Origin: Eulemur rufifrons
Taxonomy: Eukaryota > Chordata > Mammalia > Primates > Lemuridae
Reading direction: 5' to 3'
DNA length: 64,000 nt
Assembly: GCF_041146395.1 (NCBI RefSeq)
Contig: NC_090989.1
Span: 125,983,501 to 126,047,500 of the forward strand
Positions 1 through 12,600 of the stretch are shown piece by piece. The translations under genes and the position numbers were made by a program. The notes beneath the pieces were generated by a model that did no database searches, had not been told where the DNA came from, and saw only the letters and a list, made by a program, of their open reading frames with translations. Within the stretch, counting starts at the first letter, position 1. Every line of letters begins with the position of its first letter.

Positions 1-12
1 TATATATATATA
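1..12. repeat. (TA)n microsatellite, cut by the window edge
   Basis: Six TA dinucleotides open the window; the left extent is unknown. Confidence 0.7.
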
Positions 13-2042
13 ATCACTTTGGAAACTTTCCTGGAGATAACAGCAAATTCCGTATTTGTAAACGTGTCTGCTGGGAGGGATGAAGTAGAAACAGGTGACA
101 CCTAATCCTCACAAGTCACTTCCGGGAGGGCTTACTCAACAAGTTTCAACCACCCCAAACACTCAAAAAAGCTTCTGTGAGTTACAGAAAAAAGAAAATG
201 TATATCAGTCTTAACCCTCTGTCCACTTTATCTTCCCTGCATCCCCTTTCGAAGCATCTGTTCCTATGCGGTTCTGATGCCCGCCCAGCAAACCTTGGAA
301 ACACACAGACATTCACCGAGCACCTACTGTATGACCTACGCTGTTATCAGCATGAAAAAAAGAGATAAACAATAAACACAATACCTAAGTAAAAATAGTA
401 CTTATCTTAGGAGGTAAAAAGAACTATAGTTAAAAGAAAAGCAGAGCAGATTAAAAGGAATCAGCAATACGAGGTTGGCAGGGGATAAGCTGCTCTTTTA
501 AAAATGGGTGATTTTTTCAAGGCGGATGCACTGAAGGTGAACTTGAGCGGACAGTTGAAGAAGTGAAGGAGTTAGCTTAGTAGACATCTGGGGAAAGAAG
601 CACCATAGAAATTATGTCCACTGTCAAGAGTTAGACCCATATTCAGTAACTACAACGTGATGATCCAATGCACAATCCACAGTCCATAAATACTCATACA
701 CTAGACAGCCTGGATATAACCTGCATATCTCCTGGATTTTACTCCCCAAAGTGTTATTTCTCAGAACAGAGGGAATTGCCTTTTACATTTATATACTTCT
801 ACAAAATCTCTCACAACACAAGGACTCTCTCAGTCACTTTATTTTGAAAATAGCAAAATGCTTATTGGGGAAAACACATTAATCAAAGCTAGTTTGGGAC
901 ATTTCCTGAAGTAATCTGATGGACTTGACTTTTTTTAAAGGAAAGAAATACATTTAACAAAAATTTAAAATAATTCCTACAGCATGAAAAAGAACTTGGA
1001 AGTGCTGTAATAGGCAATTTCCTTAAAGATGGTTTTTCAAAAGCAATTTGGGAATTCTACACACAAATGAACACTAACAAACCATGGTGACATGAATGAA
1101 TCTCACAGAGATAGTGTTGAGCACAAGATGCCATTTATACCAACAGGCAAAGCCACCCTTTGGTGTTAGAAATTAGAGGTTTCTTTCGGGAGGAGTGGGG
1201 GGGATGGAGTGAGTAGCCACAGGAAGGGTTCGGGCTGTTGCTCTTGTTCCATTTCTTGACTTGGGTGTTGGTTACCCAGGTGTGTTCATTTTGTGCTAAC
1301 TCACTGAGCTGTGCACTTGTGATTTATGCATGCTCCTCAATTTATGCTATCTTCAACAAAAAGAGATGTTTTTCTTTCTTCTTTTTTTTAAGAGCAATGC
1401 AGAGTAAGTGGTTCCATTATGGAGATTTCTTATTCACGTATGAGCTGGTGGAGAAAAAACAACTATTCTAATGTTAAATGAATGAGCACTTATGACTTAG
1501 GATAGTTTCCAGAGATAGTATCATTCATGAATTTTAAAAGTGCTGAATCCCAAACAATTTGGATGAAAGCAAATAGGATGAGCTAGAAACCTGTGCGAGA
1601 TGGCCAAAAAAATCATGCTGGTGATAAAGACACTGAATGCAATGATGCATGAAAAAAAGCAGTATAGGAATAACATTGTTTCCTGAGATGTAAACATGAG
1701 GGAAAGCACTATTTCCAAATTCATACATTTTATATAATTTAACATATGCACGTAAGACTAAATTAATATTAATAACATTAGAAGCAGAAACTTAATTATT
1801 TCAAATATATTCCTAAAATGTTGGTATGTTAAAGTTGGCACCAGTTTTTTAAATTTTTTCCATGGGGAAAATAGGAGATTTTCTTGGGTTATTTGATATA
1901 AATATTTAGGTATATATGCTGTATATTGCTCTGTGCTCTGCCTTCCCTTATGGCTGACAAGACTCATAATCATAAATGTTTTGTGTCAACTTAGGAAACA
2001 TGAAAAACTAAAAATTGTTTAAATAAATGAATTCTACAGAAC
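13..2042. other. Intronic sequence, nothing recognised
   Basis: AT-rich sequence with scattered short open frames that begin and end at random and lack splice context. I recognise no repeat family with confidence. An L1-like flavour around 960-1350 is too weak to call. Confidence 0.4.
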
Positions 2043-2477
2043 TATGCTGTCCAAGACAGTAGCTATTAGCCACATGTGGCTATCGAGCACTTAAAATGTG
2101 GCTTGTGAGGCCGAGGTGTTGAAGTTTTAATACTATTTAATTTTAATTAATTTTAATTTAAGTTTAAAAACCAAAGCAGTATGAAATATTTTTCTGCTAA
2201 GCATAACTTCATTTTCTAGGATATTTCACGTTAACTATTAAAAATTTAGCATCTGAACTGAGATGTGATTCAAGTGACAATAGATTTTGAAGACTTAGTT
2301 GGTTAAAAAGAACGTAAAATATCTCCCCACGTATTAAAATATAATATTTTGGATGTATTGGGTTAAATAAAATATAATACTAAAATTAATTTCACTCTTC
2401 ACTTTTTTAACATGGCTATGCAAAAATGTAAACTATACATAGGTGACCCGTATTATATTTCTACTGGACAGACCTGC
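2043..2477. mobile_element. hAT-Charlie-type non-autonomous DNA transposon (GCTGTCC... termini), copy 1
   Basis: The left end GCTGTCCAAGACAGTAGC and right end CTACTGGACAGACCTGC are the imperfect inverted ends of a family with a CACATGTGGCTA motif near one end and an AT-rich interior including TTGGGTTAAATAAAATA. Both ends are present, so this is an almost complete copy. I recognise the family from memory (MER3/MER58-like) but am unsure of its exact name. Confidence 0.75.
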
Positions 2478-3060
2478 TAAGGAATAAAATGTCACTTTTG
2501 ATCAGAGAACTTAGGGAGGAGATGAAAGTGAAATCAAGCTGGAAAAATCGATATATTTGAAAATGTGATTAACAGCTGTGGTGGAAAAGTCCAGGAGTGG
2601 GGAGAAAGAGGAGGAAGCAGAAAGGGCAGGGGGTGGGGGTGGGGAGAAGCTAGTGCATCTTTTAAGAGACAGTGGTCAGATTAGCTGAGACTGACCCAGA
2701 CAGCAGAGCAAACGCTATCTGCGATTCCGCAGCTGTCAACAAATCCAATTGACCTAGTTTTTGCTGACTATGAGTTGCTATGTCTGTTATTAAAGCAGCA
2801 GGAAGAATGGCAGAGGTGCCGAGCACATGTCTTTCTAGAGGGACAAAAGAGGGGAGGGAGTTTTTAATTGCTCTGCTCCAAATCCTCCTTCTGTTAGAGG
2901 TGTGGGTGAGGATTAGAAAACACAGTTACACCAAGCATCTGGGCCAGAAAGACTTGTTAGAGGAACCAAGGAAATACAATAAAGTACTGGATTCTTCAGC
3001 CTGCGGCAAATCTGTATACCTTGAGAACAGTCAGTACTAGTAACCCATTTTAAAAAAGAG
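2478..3060. other. Intronic sequence, nothing recognised
   Basis: Purine-rich around 2580-2660 (runs of GGGG and GGAGAAAGAGG). The open frame at 2780-3040 has no family resemblance and no splice signals that fit RFTN1. Confidence 0.35.
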
Positions 3061-3084
3061 AAGAAAACCTGCCAACAGATGAAT

Positions 3085-3635
3085 GATAAAACATTGTGAT
3101 ACACACACACACACACACAGGAATATTATTCAGCCTTAAAAAAGGTGATCCTGCCAATACAACATGCAGGAACGTGGGGGACATTATGCTAAGTGAAATA
3201 AGCCAGACAAAGAAAGAAAAATACTGCATGATCTCACTTATATGTGGAATTTTAAAAAAAATCAAAGATTAAGAATCAGAACAAAACAGTGGTTACCAGG
3301 GGCAGGAGGGGGAAATGGGGAGATGTAGGTCAAAGTGCACAGAGTTGTGGATATGTAGGATGAGTGAGGCTAGAGATCTAACGTACAGCAGCATGAGGAC
3401 TATAGTTAACAATAGTGTATTGTATACTGGAAATTTGCTAACAGTAGATTTTAGGTGGTCTTATCACAAACAAAGGTAACTATGTGAGATGATGGACATA
3501 TTAATTTGCCCAACTATGGTAACCATTTCACTATGTATATCAAACCATCATGTTGTACACTTTAAATACATATTGTACAACTAAAAGTAAATAAGTAAAA
3601 TTTTAAAAATAAATGAAAAATAAAAAGAGAAGAAA
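3085..3635 (+). mobile_element. Old LINE-1 3' end (L1M type)
   Basis: It contains the typical end of L1 ORF2 and the 3' UTR: GAATATTATTCAGCCTTAAA, GACATTATGCTAAGTGAAAT, GGTTACCAGGGGC and CTATAGTTAACAATA, then an A-rich tail near 3595-3630. A (CA)9 microsatellite has grown at 3101-3119. It is 5' truncated and lies antisense to RFTN1. Confidence 0.9.
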
Positions 3636-3639
3636 CTGA

Positions 3640-5130
3640 CCCCTACCCTCCATTGACTACCTGTGATTTTCCATGGTTGGCAAGTGGTCAATGGATTCCT
3701 CATTAATTTAGCACATTTCCCAAAGTATGGTCCATAATATAGATAGGTTTTGGGGGGCAGCAGAGAAGCGAGAGGAAAGTTCTCAGACCATATTTCATAA
3801 ATGCCAAGGTAAACAAAGTGAGCAGGTTTCTGGTTGCGGACCTTTTCAGAGCCTTGACTCTGTCTTCTAAGGAGCATCGTGACTCCCCAAGAAGGCTTGG
3901 GAGGAGGTGTTCCCCAAACCTACTGGACTACAGAAGCTCCTTTACCCAGGAACATCCCAGAGAGGGCACATATCAAAATCCATTGGCTTAGAAAGAACAA
4001 ACTCCAAACCTTCAGCCCTTTCGGCTTCACCCTCAGCCACAGAGGAACACTACTGCCTGCTGTAAGCGAGCACGGCTCAGAGGCAACGGGAGCCAGAACC
4101 CGGTGATGACCCCAGCTTATCCACTGCCAGACTCCTCTGGGACCCACCTCAGTGGCGTAGGAACAAGGTAACATCCAGGGGCCCCATGGCCACAGCTGGG
4201 TCCTGGAGAAGCAGCCACTGGCCCCTCACCTGCAGGAGCTCCCAGGTTTACCACAAGCCAAGCACCAGGCCTCAGGCGAAGTTACGTGAACTTTGCACCA
4301 TCAGCTACCTACCAAGTAGAACGGAGGGGACATCCCGGGTGGCTGGGAAGTCACCCTGAGTTGACCGTGTTCTACCCAGGCCTAATTTCTCCCTGGAGCA
4401 AAGCATTCCCGGGCACAGAGCGGCCACCCTCCTCGGTTTACTTTCTGCTTCTCCTCTAGTCACCTACCTGCTCCACCGGCCTCTACAATAGTTTCTGTTT
4501 CCTCAATTTTGAGGCAATTTCTCTGCAGAGACCACAAAGCAGCGCAGCCTTACCTCCGTGGGCTGTCCACAGAGCCAAGAACAGGCCAATCCTCTGGTCT
4601 GTGCACATCTCAGTGACATATTTAGGGATACCAAATTACTTTTTTTATTTAACTATAATTTCTTTTATTATTATTTACGTGATGTGTGCTCCAAATGCTA
4701 AAAATTACATAAAATTGCTGTGTTTTACACGGGTAAGTTCTAATCTCCTGGTCAGATATTAAAATTCAGTTGCTTCATAAAAAATGACACTAAGGAGAAC
4801 AAATTAGATAATTCAGCAAACTCATGGAAAAAAAGAACATCTTAAATTTTAAAATGAAAAAAATAAATAAATAGAACCAACCCCAGAACCACCCTAGCAA
4901 TAAGACAGGAACACACACGAGTTGTATGGGGTGAAGGGCAGTGGTTTTTCATTGTAACTCAAAGACATGTTGGACCAGGCCTTGCAAAAATATCTACTGG
5001 GAGGGGAGAGGCCACCAAAACAGTTTCCACAGAGGTTGCCAGTGACTTCAAGGCCACTGTAGCAATGGCTGTTTCTGACATTCGCCTTAGGGGCACCGAC
5101 AGGGTAGACAACTCGTCCCTGCTGAAAACC
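3640..5130. other. Intronic sequence, nothing recognised
   Basis: Mixed GC- and AT-rich sequence. Open frames at 3879-4106 and 3920-4174 overlap on opposite strands and resemble nothing known. An A-rich (AAAT)n patch lies near 4855-4872. Confidence 0.35.
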
Positions 5131-6100
5131 CTCTTCCCATGGCCTCCATCACCTACACTTTCCTAGTTTCCCTCCAATCTCTCTCGCCACGGACTTTCTG
5201 TCTCTTTTCTCTGCTCAGCAGTAAATTCTGGAATTCCCAGGGCTCAGCCCTAGGCCTTCTTCCTTCACACCCTCCCTTTCTTCCTGGGCGATTGTTCCAT
5301 GACCTTGGTTTCGGCTACCATCCGCCAGCCAGCATCTCCAGCCCAGCCCTCTGCCTGAGCCCTGGAATCACAGAAACCACGCCTGTCCTGCAGTCGCCCT
5401 TATCTCAGCAAAGAACCCCATTCATCCAGCTGCACAATCCAAACCATCCCAGTCCCCTCCTGCTCCACCACGCCTCGTCTCCCCATCCAGACACAACTCT
5501 GGTGGTCTGCCTGGCTCAATATTCCCTAAACTCACTGCCTCTCCACCGAGGCTGAGCTACAATCTCTAGGCATCCCCAACAACTACTCCAACAGGGTCTT
5601 AAGTACATCCACGCCCGTCCCCAATCCAGAAGCTCCCCTGTAGCCACTTGGATTTTTCCAAAATGTAAATTTGGAATCATTCTCCAGCTGCTCCTAAACC
5701 CCCCGATGGCTTTCCACTGCACTTAGGATAGAGGCCTGTGGACTCCGCTCTGTCACCCTGGCTCACCCTCCAGCCCCATCCCCTTTCACTCGCCCTTCTG
5801 TCCTCTGCAGGTAAGCTACACAGTGTCCTCCTTTCTGTCCCTCAAACATGCTCCCTCCCACCCCATAGCCCTTGTGCAAGCTGCTTCAGTGCCCACTACC
5901 TCCACGTCCCTCCCCTGCTGGCCCCAGATCTCAGTGCAAACACTTCTTCCTGGAGCACTCCCTGGGCGCTGCCAGCCTGGAGCGGGGCCCTTGCTGTGTT
6001 CCACCTGAGAGCGCACACCTGTTTGTGGTCACACATCCATCGTGTGCCTATCTGCTCCAGAGTCTGTGTCCTCAGCTGGACTCTAGGTTTCATGGGACCA
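5130..6100 (+). mobile_element. LINE-2 (L2) fragment
   Basis: Pyrimidine-rich degenerate L2 text: TCTGGAATTCCCAGGGC, AGTCCCCTCCTGCTCCACC, GATGGCTTTCCACTGCACTTAGGATAGAGGCC and CTTCAGTGCCCACTACCTCC. The order matches the end of L2 ORF2 and its 3' region. It explains the apparent open frames at 5139-5555 and 5738-6184, which are not genes. Confidence 0.75.
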
Positions 6101-7510
6101 GGGGCGTTCCCTGGGCCAGCTCATACAGTATTCCCAGACACGACCACACAGCAGGCCCTCAAAGATCTGTTCAAAGAGACGTGAGCGAAGCCTAACCCAC
6201 CAGTACTGGCTTGTGGATTCCTGCAGGGGGAAAAAATGAAGCACAAGAATGTAGCTCCTTTTTTGGGGAGTGATCAAGACAAGCAGATGACCCCCTCCCT
6301 TCCCTCAGGCCTAAATTAACTTCAGCTAACCTCCCTGGACAGAACAGGAAGATCACGGGCCAATAAAAATAGCAGGAGGACAGAGGATCAAGGGAGGCCA
6401 GGGTGGGAGAGGAACTTCATAAGAAAACAGCGGCCTCCAGGCAGCAGCTCTGCATTTTTCCTGCACTAGGAACATCTAAGCCTGTAACCTTCCTCTCCCG
6501 CCTCCCCCAGCCTCAGAGGGAGGCCGACGGCGTCTGAGGCCCGCCCCAGCCACACCTGCCTCCATCTTTTATCACCTCTCAGGTCCACTGGCTTTCCCCA
6601 CTGTACTGGTGACTTGCAGCTTTGACACCTGCTCAAGCTTCCTATTTATTAATAAAACAAACCACTCCCTCTCTCTCCTTCTAAAGACATTCACTCTTAA
6701 ACTCACAGCGGGAAGGCCTCTGCCCGTTCCACACCACAACAGTGGCTCTTGAAGATTTTTCAGGGGACTCTGGTGGCCAAACCCAGTGTTCCCCTCCGAC
6801 CTGACCTCTTCCCTGCTTTAGATACTATTCTCCAATCTCTTCTTGAAGCGTGATCTTCCCACAGAATCTGTAACGTCACACTTTTCCATTCTCCCCCTAC
6901 TTTGTAAAAGTTCTTCCTTTCTACTCTTCTCTGGATTTTACACCCGTATCCCTCGGTAGCGAATTGGGAGAAAACAGGTCCCGCACCACAGAGAGTTTGA
7001 GACATGCTGGTCTAGATCCTACAGTCTTCCAAATAGATACATTTGCTCACCTTGAAAAACCAAGAAACTTCACAAGAAAACAGAAACATTTTAACTTCTC
7101 TAAAACAAAGCAAACCAACCGCTCAACCAAACAACAGATCTTGTGATACTGGGGCCATATCCGATCAGGCTGCAAGGAGCTGATGCCAAGTGGTACTGCC
7201 CACCCACGTGACGGCTTCCTCGCTGTCCTTCCCTGCCTGGCCCCTGAGGGCCTCTGAGTGCCCCTCACACAGCGCATCTCCTCATCAGTTCCAGCCCAAC
7301 AACCACAGCTGCCTTCTGGAATGTCCCCTGAGTGTCCCCAACCCCTCCGTCTCTACAGGACCATCACCACTCTCATTACCTCTGCCCCCCATGGCTCCCC
7401 ATGCTGTGTGTTCCCCGTCCTCACAAATGACCCCACCTCACACCTGAGGTACCCGAATGTCATCTCAGTCTCCTCTTTTCCCCTCGGTGACACAAAGTTT
7501 TAATGATTCT
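6101..7510. other. Intronic sequence, probably decayed repeats
   Basis: GC-moderate sequence with no confident assignment. Parts (7230-7450) have the CT-rich flavour of L2 but cannot be aligned by eye. No splice-bounded coding segment is visible. Confidence 0.35.
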
Positions 7511-7514
7511 CCCT

Positions 7515-7620
7515 CTGAATTTCTCTTTTAATTCATTCACTAACTCAACAAATATTTATTAAGTCCTGAAGACAGAGCAGTGAGCAGGACATCCCCGGCC
7601 CCCAGCTCATGGTCTTCCAC
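7515..7620 (-). mobile_element. L2 3'-end fragment
   Basis: TCACTAACTCAACAAATATTTATTAAGTCC followed by a GCAGTGAGCAGGACA-like segment is the reverse complement of the common L2 3' terminus. Short and diverged. Confidence 0.55.
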
Positions 7621-8515
7621 ACCGAGGGCACACTCACTGCTGGGATGACACCCCATTTTGTGCCTTCACTGCTCCCCCATGCCCCGCCCTCACCAGACTT
7701 GCCTCTTTTAAATGTCACCATTCTCTTAGTTTGGGGGTGGGTGGGGGTGCAGTGAGGACAGGGAAGCCTTTTTAACATAATTTTCTTTTCATTCTGCATC
7801 GGCATCTTGCACTAATTAAAATTAGACTCTCTGCACCGCACTTGTAGAAATGAGGCTCTGAATACTCAACAATCAGCCGGAAAGTGAATGATGAGTCATT
7901 TATATACCACAGGCAAAGTTTCATCATCCTGGAAATCTAGGATATTCTGTTTCATTAAAAGGAGCCATTGGGGTTTTAATAATCTGTCAGGTTCCTTTCT
8001 TTAGGTTAAAGCATAAGCAGCATCATTCTGTTTTCTGAAGGGCAGTGCACCTAGTTTAACCCAGGCCACTGAGTATCTGACTGGGCCTCCTGCCCCCACA
8101 GGGCCAGGCAGGGGTCTGCCCTGTCCTCCTCAACTGCCTTCATTCTAAAGGCCCAGCGGCCCGGTGTAAGGCAAACATGGATTATGCCAGCGCCCATAGC
8201 TCCACCATAAAAGGGAGTGAATCTCAGGAATAGAGCCCAGAGCTGAGGGCCCAAGGGCAAAGGCTCCCAAGTCTTGCCTGGCCCAGGGAGTGTGGCTTCC
8301 CCCCACCCCCAGCAGGATGAGGCCCCTTCCATCAGGAGAACCTGGGCAGCAAGGCCTGGAGCCCCAGTCTCCATTGAGGGGAGGCCCTCAAGGCACTGCC
8401 AAACCCAGCTCCGTGCCAGACACAGGTCACGCCCACTGCCTCCCGAGCCCGACCTCAGTGTTGGTCCCCGCAGAGACAAGCTATGCAGAAGAGGCAGCAT
8501 GGCCAAATGGGCATG
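7621..8515. other. Intronic sequence, nothing recognised
   Basis: Contains a GC-rich part (8050-8480) with overlapping open frames on both strands (8051-8506 minus, 8274-8648 plus). Neither resembles a known protein, and the overlap is a base-composition effect. Confidence 0.35.
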
Positions 8516-8692
8516 GATGCGGTCGCTGGGTCTGGATTCCAGTTCTTCCGTTCAGTTATACCTTCGGGAAATCTGCATAGTTTCTCTGTCCTCAGCTGTC
8601 AAATGGGGAGAAGCCTTCACAGGGGTGCGAGGAGGGTTCAGGGTATAGTGCACATAAAGTGCTTCAGCACAGCACTGGCTGGCACATAAGGG
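8515..8692 (+). mobile_element. MIR SINE
   Basis: Order of MIR motifs: GGTCTGGATTCCAGTTCTTCC, then TCTCTGTCCTCAGCTGTCAAATGGGGA, then a GTGCTTCAGCACAGCACTGGCTGGCACA-like end. Diverged, about 175 bp. Confidence 0.8.
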
Positions 8693-8771
8693 AGATTCCC
8701 TCTGTGCACTAAAACCTCATTTTAAACTTAAATAAACATGTAGATACATAAATATGGGCCAGCAGCATATC

Positions 8772-8790
8772 AGAGAGAGAGAGAGAGAGA
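8772..8790. repeat. (GA)n microsatellite
   Basis: About nine GA units followed by a T-rich stretch. Confidence 0.9.
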
Positions 8791-8799
8791 CCAATCTTT

Positions 8800-10980
8800 G
8801 TTTTTTTCTTTTTTTTGTATTTCTGCCCTGGGACTCCATGCTATTCTCTGCACCCTTAAGGTACACCTGCCTGACACACTTGAGCTCGTTTGAGTAGGGC
8901 TCTGCTCCATGTAATCAAAAGAACCCTACCATGAACAGGCTTCCTGCCTTTGTCCATCCCACACTCGAGCCAAACAGGACTTGGCTCTTCCTTAGCCTTG
9001 GCCTTCATTCCATGCTCCTGTCCCCACCTGCAATGGCACCGCCCGCCTCGCCCTCAGCCTCCTCAGTCCCTCACTTTGCAGAGCCCTCATTCCCACCACA
9101 CCTCCCCACAGCCCTCCCCAGCCCACCTGGCCAAAGAACCTTCTCACCGCTCCAAAGTCCCTTGCTGCCCACTCGAGTGCCCCTCCTATGGAGGGTCCGA
9201 CCCAGGCTCCCTCATTTAGCAGTCCCATGCCTTGGGCAAAGCCCTCAGCTGCTCCAAGCTCAGTTTCCTTGTGTCTAGAAGGGAGATATCACTGCCAGTC
9301 TGGCCCCTCGAATGGAAAGATTGTCAAGCACACACCAGAAAAACAAGCGCAACGACTCTAAAAACTTAAAAGTGGTTTCCAAAATGTAAGTGCTCTCCCA
9401 AGAAACGCCAAAGAATGTACAGCAATTTGAAAATGGGCACCGAGGCTCTTCATTCTGTACCACTCTGCCTTCTTTACAATCTGCGGGAACTCTGAATAAT
9501 GGGAAATCCCAGAGGGCCCCACGGATCTGCCAGCCACATAGGTAGGTTCCTGATGTACCTGATGCACCGAGCCCTTGTCCCAAAAGAATTCTGGCAGCAC
9601 CTCGTCCCTCCCACAGCCTCAAAACTCTTCATCCCTTGAGCACTTGGCTCTAGGACCTGGCTCTAGTCTCTCCAAGTCTGCCCATAACTGCATTTCAAAT
9701 GTTCTGTGGCCCTTGGTTAATTTACATAAGGGCCACTTGGGTGGAGCACAGCAAGACACAGCAGGCAAAAACAAAGAGGAGTAACCCGGATTTCACTGGA
9801 CTGGCCAAAGCGCTCAGAGAAATCTGAAGACCATGCTGAACAGACGGAGTCGTCTTTACACAGCTCCTTCAGCCTCTGAAAAGTCACGACGGGCAGGGGC
9901 CGCAAATTACACCTCTTCTGGTAATTTTATGTGACACAGCCCCAAATGACTCTGTTTTTCCTAATTGAGGGAAATAATAAAATCTCTTCTCTCTCCTCCT
10001 ATCTATGTCCTCTATCCAGAGGTTCTGCTAATTTAAAACATTTGGTGGAAAAATAATACTAGGGCATTGTTCTTATAAAAAAAATTCCAATCGGTTTGAG
10101 TTCAATTCTAATATGCACAGAAGGATATGAGCTTACCCTGTGTGATGGTACAATGACAAAATGAGTTAATTACCATCTCATCCTAAGACAAATCTACTTG
10201 TCATAGGAACAGGAGCCATTATTTCACACAAAATAATGACCTAGATAAAAAAGTAATGACTGCAAGCTGTAGCAACCAGTGACACAGATTCATCTTGGCC
10301 TAACTGAATGGCAATTAACAAGTGTCACTATTACATGTATAGAAATAGGGCCCAGGCTATTCATTACATATTTACAATGAAAAAACACAAATGGTTTTCA
10401 GTATACTTCTTACTGGGAAGCACCTGTGGTCTTCTGCCTATATGATGACAGAAAAATTTACACACTTGTAAAATTCTGGCATCAGTTGGAATAGCCATGG
10501 ACCCTGGAGAGGGCCATTCAAGGACCCCCTGCTTTTTGAACATAGAGGTGGGGTTTTCTCTAGAAATCACACCCAGCAACACAACAGAGGAGCAGAGGGA
10601 AGGGGGCCTAGTCCCATTGTTTTGTCCCTCCTCTCCTGGTTGTTCATGGCAGCTGCATCACCAACAGCCAGAAATGCTGGGTCCTTCCAAGTCCAGCCCT
10701 CATCCACTGATGGTAGGGGGTGATGGTGGGACAACTTCATCACACCTGGCTCCTCCAAGGCGGGATGACCATAAACCACCTTTCTGTTTAGAGGAACAGA
10801 GATGAGAGACTGTGGGACACACATCCGGAGACAAAATCCAGGTCAGAAATTTCAGTCCTGCCACTCTAGTCCATCTGGGTCCAGTAATTTTTATTTGAAG
10901 AACCAAGGCTATGGCAAGAGCAGGATGATATGGTGGGCTTTAAAGTATATCACTTTCAAAATGTTAAAAACAGAATTCTT
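8800..10980. other. Intronic sequence, possibly some L2; otherwise nothing recognised
   Basis: The CT-rich segment 8930-9250 resembles L2 protein-coding remnants but is not certain. From 9270 to 10980 I recognise no repeat or exon. The AT-rich part around 10130-10330 looks unique. Confidence 0.35.
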
Positions 10981-10983
10981 ATA

Positions 10984-11341
10984 TAGTAAGCCTTTACTTA
11001 ATGTTGTCTATAGGTTCTTGGAAACTGTAACTGTGAAACAACAAATAACTAAACCAATTTTTTTTTCCCCTCATCATTATACAGGGGCTCAGTGGCATAT
11101 GCCTGTAGTTCCAGCTACTCGGGAGGCTGAGGCAGAAGGATCGCTTGAGCCCAGAAGTTAGAGGTTGCAGTGAGCTATGATGACGATACTGCACTATACC
11201 CAGGGCCACCGAGCAAGACCCTGTCTCAAAAAAACAAAACAAAACAAAAGTTATAATGAAACAACGTTGAATGAAACCACACTGAGGACCTGCCATACAT
11301 CATTCCACTTATTAACCATGACGTTAAGTGAGGACTTACTA
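10984..11341. mobile_element. Mariner-like MITE with TA target, interrupted by an Alu-type monomer
   Basis: Inverted ends TAGTAAGCCTTTACTTAA (left) and TTAAGTGAGGACTTACTA (right) are each flanked by TA (10982-10983 and 11342-11343). Just inside the left end is the motif TAGGTTCTTGGAAACTG, shared in reverse complement with the larger element at 45144-45743. The element is split by a 7SL-derived monomer at 11084-11249. Family name not certain (Tc2/Kanga-like possible). Confidence 0.7.
11084..11249 (+). mobile_element. Alu-type 7SL monomer (FLAM-like)
   Basis: GGGGCTCAGTGGCATATGCC, CAGCTACTCGGGAGGCTGAGG, GAGGTTGCAGTGAGCTATGATGA and GACCCTGTCTC, then an (A)nC tail. There is only one arm, so it is a monomer rather than a truncated dimer. 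A possible 5-bp flank repeat (TTATA) is seen. It lies inside the MITE described above. Confidence 0.85.
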
Positions 11342-11344
11342 TAC

Positions 11345-12195
11345 AAATATAAAATGAGCATACATCAACTATTTATTTAACACATTGTCAAATAAATCAT
11401 CAGATACTAAGGTGCACACACATTCATAATCAGTGGGGAAAAAAGAATGCCGGGATACAAGTAAAAAAGTTAAATAAAAACTAGCTAATGACCCTCAGGG
11501 CATAAAACCCTAAGTTTGAGGTTATCATCTGTTAGACAGATGTCCACGTCCACTTGGGTACTACAGAATACACAACAACTGAATAGCCCACAATCAGGCT
11601 GTGTTTCCCGAACACCCGAGATGGGCCCAATGCAATGAGTCAGTCATACAATGATCTAGTTTATTTGGGACAAAGGCACCAAATCATGTGTTTTTAAAAG
11701 AGCACATATAAGGGAAAGGACAGAGCCTCATCCCTTTGTTTTCTTACTTACCTCAAATATTCCAAGTATCTGAGTGTTAATTACAAAACCATTTCTAAAA
11801 TTATTTTTTCCCCAGTATTCCTATCAGGGGGTAAATTCCACCTCTAGGATGTCCCTACCCAAACTAACTAGAGTATTTTATCTGTTGCAATCCAAAGAAG
11901 ATGTCCCTATAGATATCTACACAGGTTATAAAAACACACGTGTTCTCAGGTTTATGCATGTGTAAACAAAAACTACTTTCTTCCCAATTCTTAAATAATG
12001 ATCTGAATTCTACCAGAGTAGAAAGAGCCTCCATCATCCTAGGAGAATCACCAGACATTTTGACCTAAGAGATCATCTGACCCTAGTCTACGGCTCTTGG
12101 CTTCTACCATGCCTGAGAAGCTATTCCCAGGGCCTCGGGGGCCTGAACACTTAGTAAATGTTGCAGGGAGGCAAGAAGGATACAAATGTCCTTTA
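11345..12195. other. Intronic sequence, nothing recognised
   Basis: AT-rich unique-looking sequence with no confident repeat or exon. Confidence 0.35.
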
Positions 12196-12199
12196 AAGG

Positions 12200-12600
12200 G
12201 ACACTCTAATCATTTCCCTCTTCTGCAAAGTCCTCTTGGCGGCTTCCTATTGCTTTTACAACTCAGTCTGGCTCTCTCTGGCCCCTTCTCTCACCCCTCG
12301 CTCCCCTCTGACACTCCTTGGGTTCCATCTGCTCCCTCCTGCCTCAGGCCCTCACATATGCTGTTCCCTGCTGGGAGGGCTCCCCAACCTGCCCAGTGCA
12401 GGTGGAGCTGCACCCCCGAAGTCCTTCTGTACCTCAGCCCCAGCTGCTCCCTGCCTGGTTAAGCTCACCCTGCCCAGCACGGTCTGCCATCTCAAGGGAG
12501 GGGCCGTGCTATTTTGTTCTTATATCCCAGCACCTAGTATTATTCCTGGCCCAAGTTGACCGTTGATGACATTTATTAATGAATTCCCTGACTGCCTGAC
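12200..12600 (+). mobile_element. LINE-2 (L2) 3' end
   Basis: TTGGCGGCTTCCTATTGC, CTCCTGCCTCAGGCCCTCACA, TGCTGTTCCCTGCTGGGAG and a terminal TATCCCAGCACCTAGTATTATTCCTGGCC-like segment follow the usual L2 order. The three overlapping open frames here are remnants of it. Confidence 0.85.

Noticed and set aside
5139..6184. Several open frames of 100-148 codons
   Set aside because: The stretch is a CT-rich L2 remnant, and the frames overlap each other on both strands.
8051..8648. Opposed open frames of 151 and 124 codons
   Set aside because: They overlap in a GC-rich stretch, have no splice-compatible context for RFTN1 and no recognisable domain.
12236..12566. Overlapping plus-strand frames
   Set aside because: They lie wholly within an L2 3' end.
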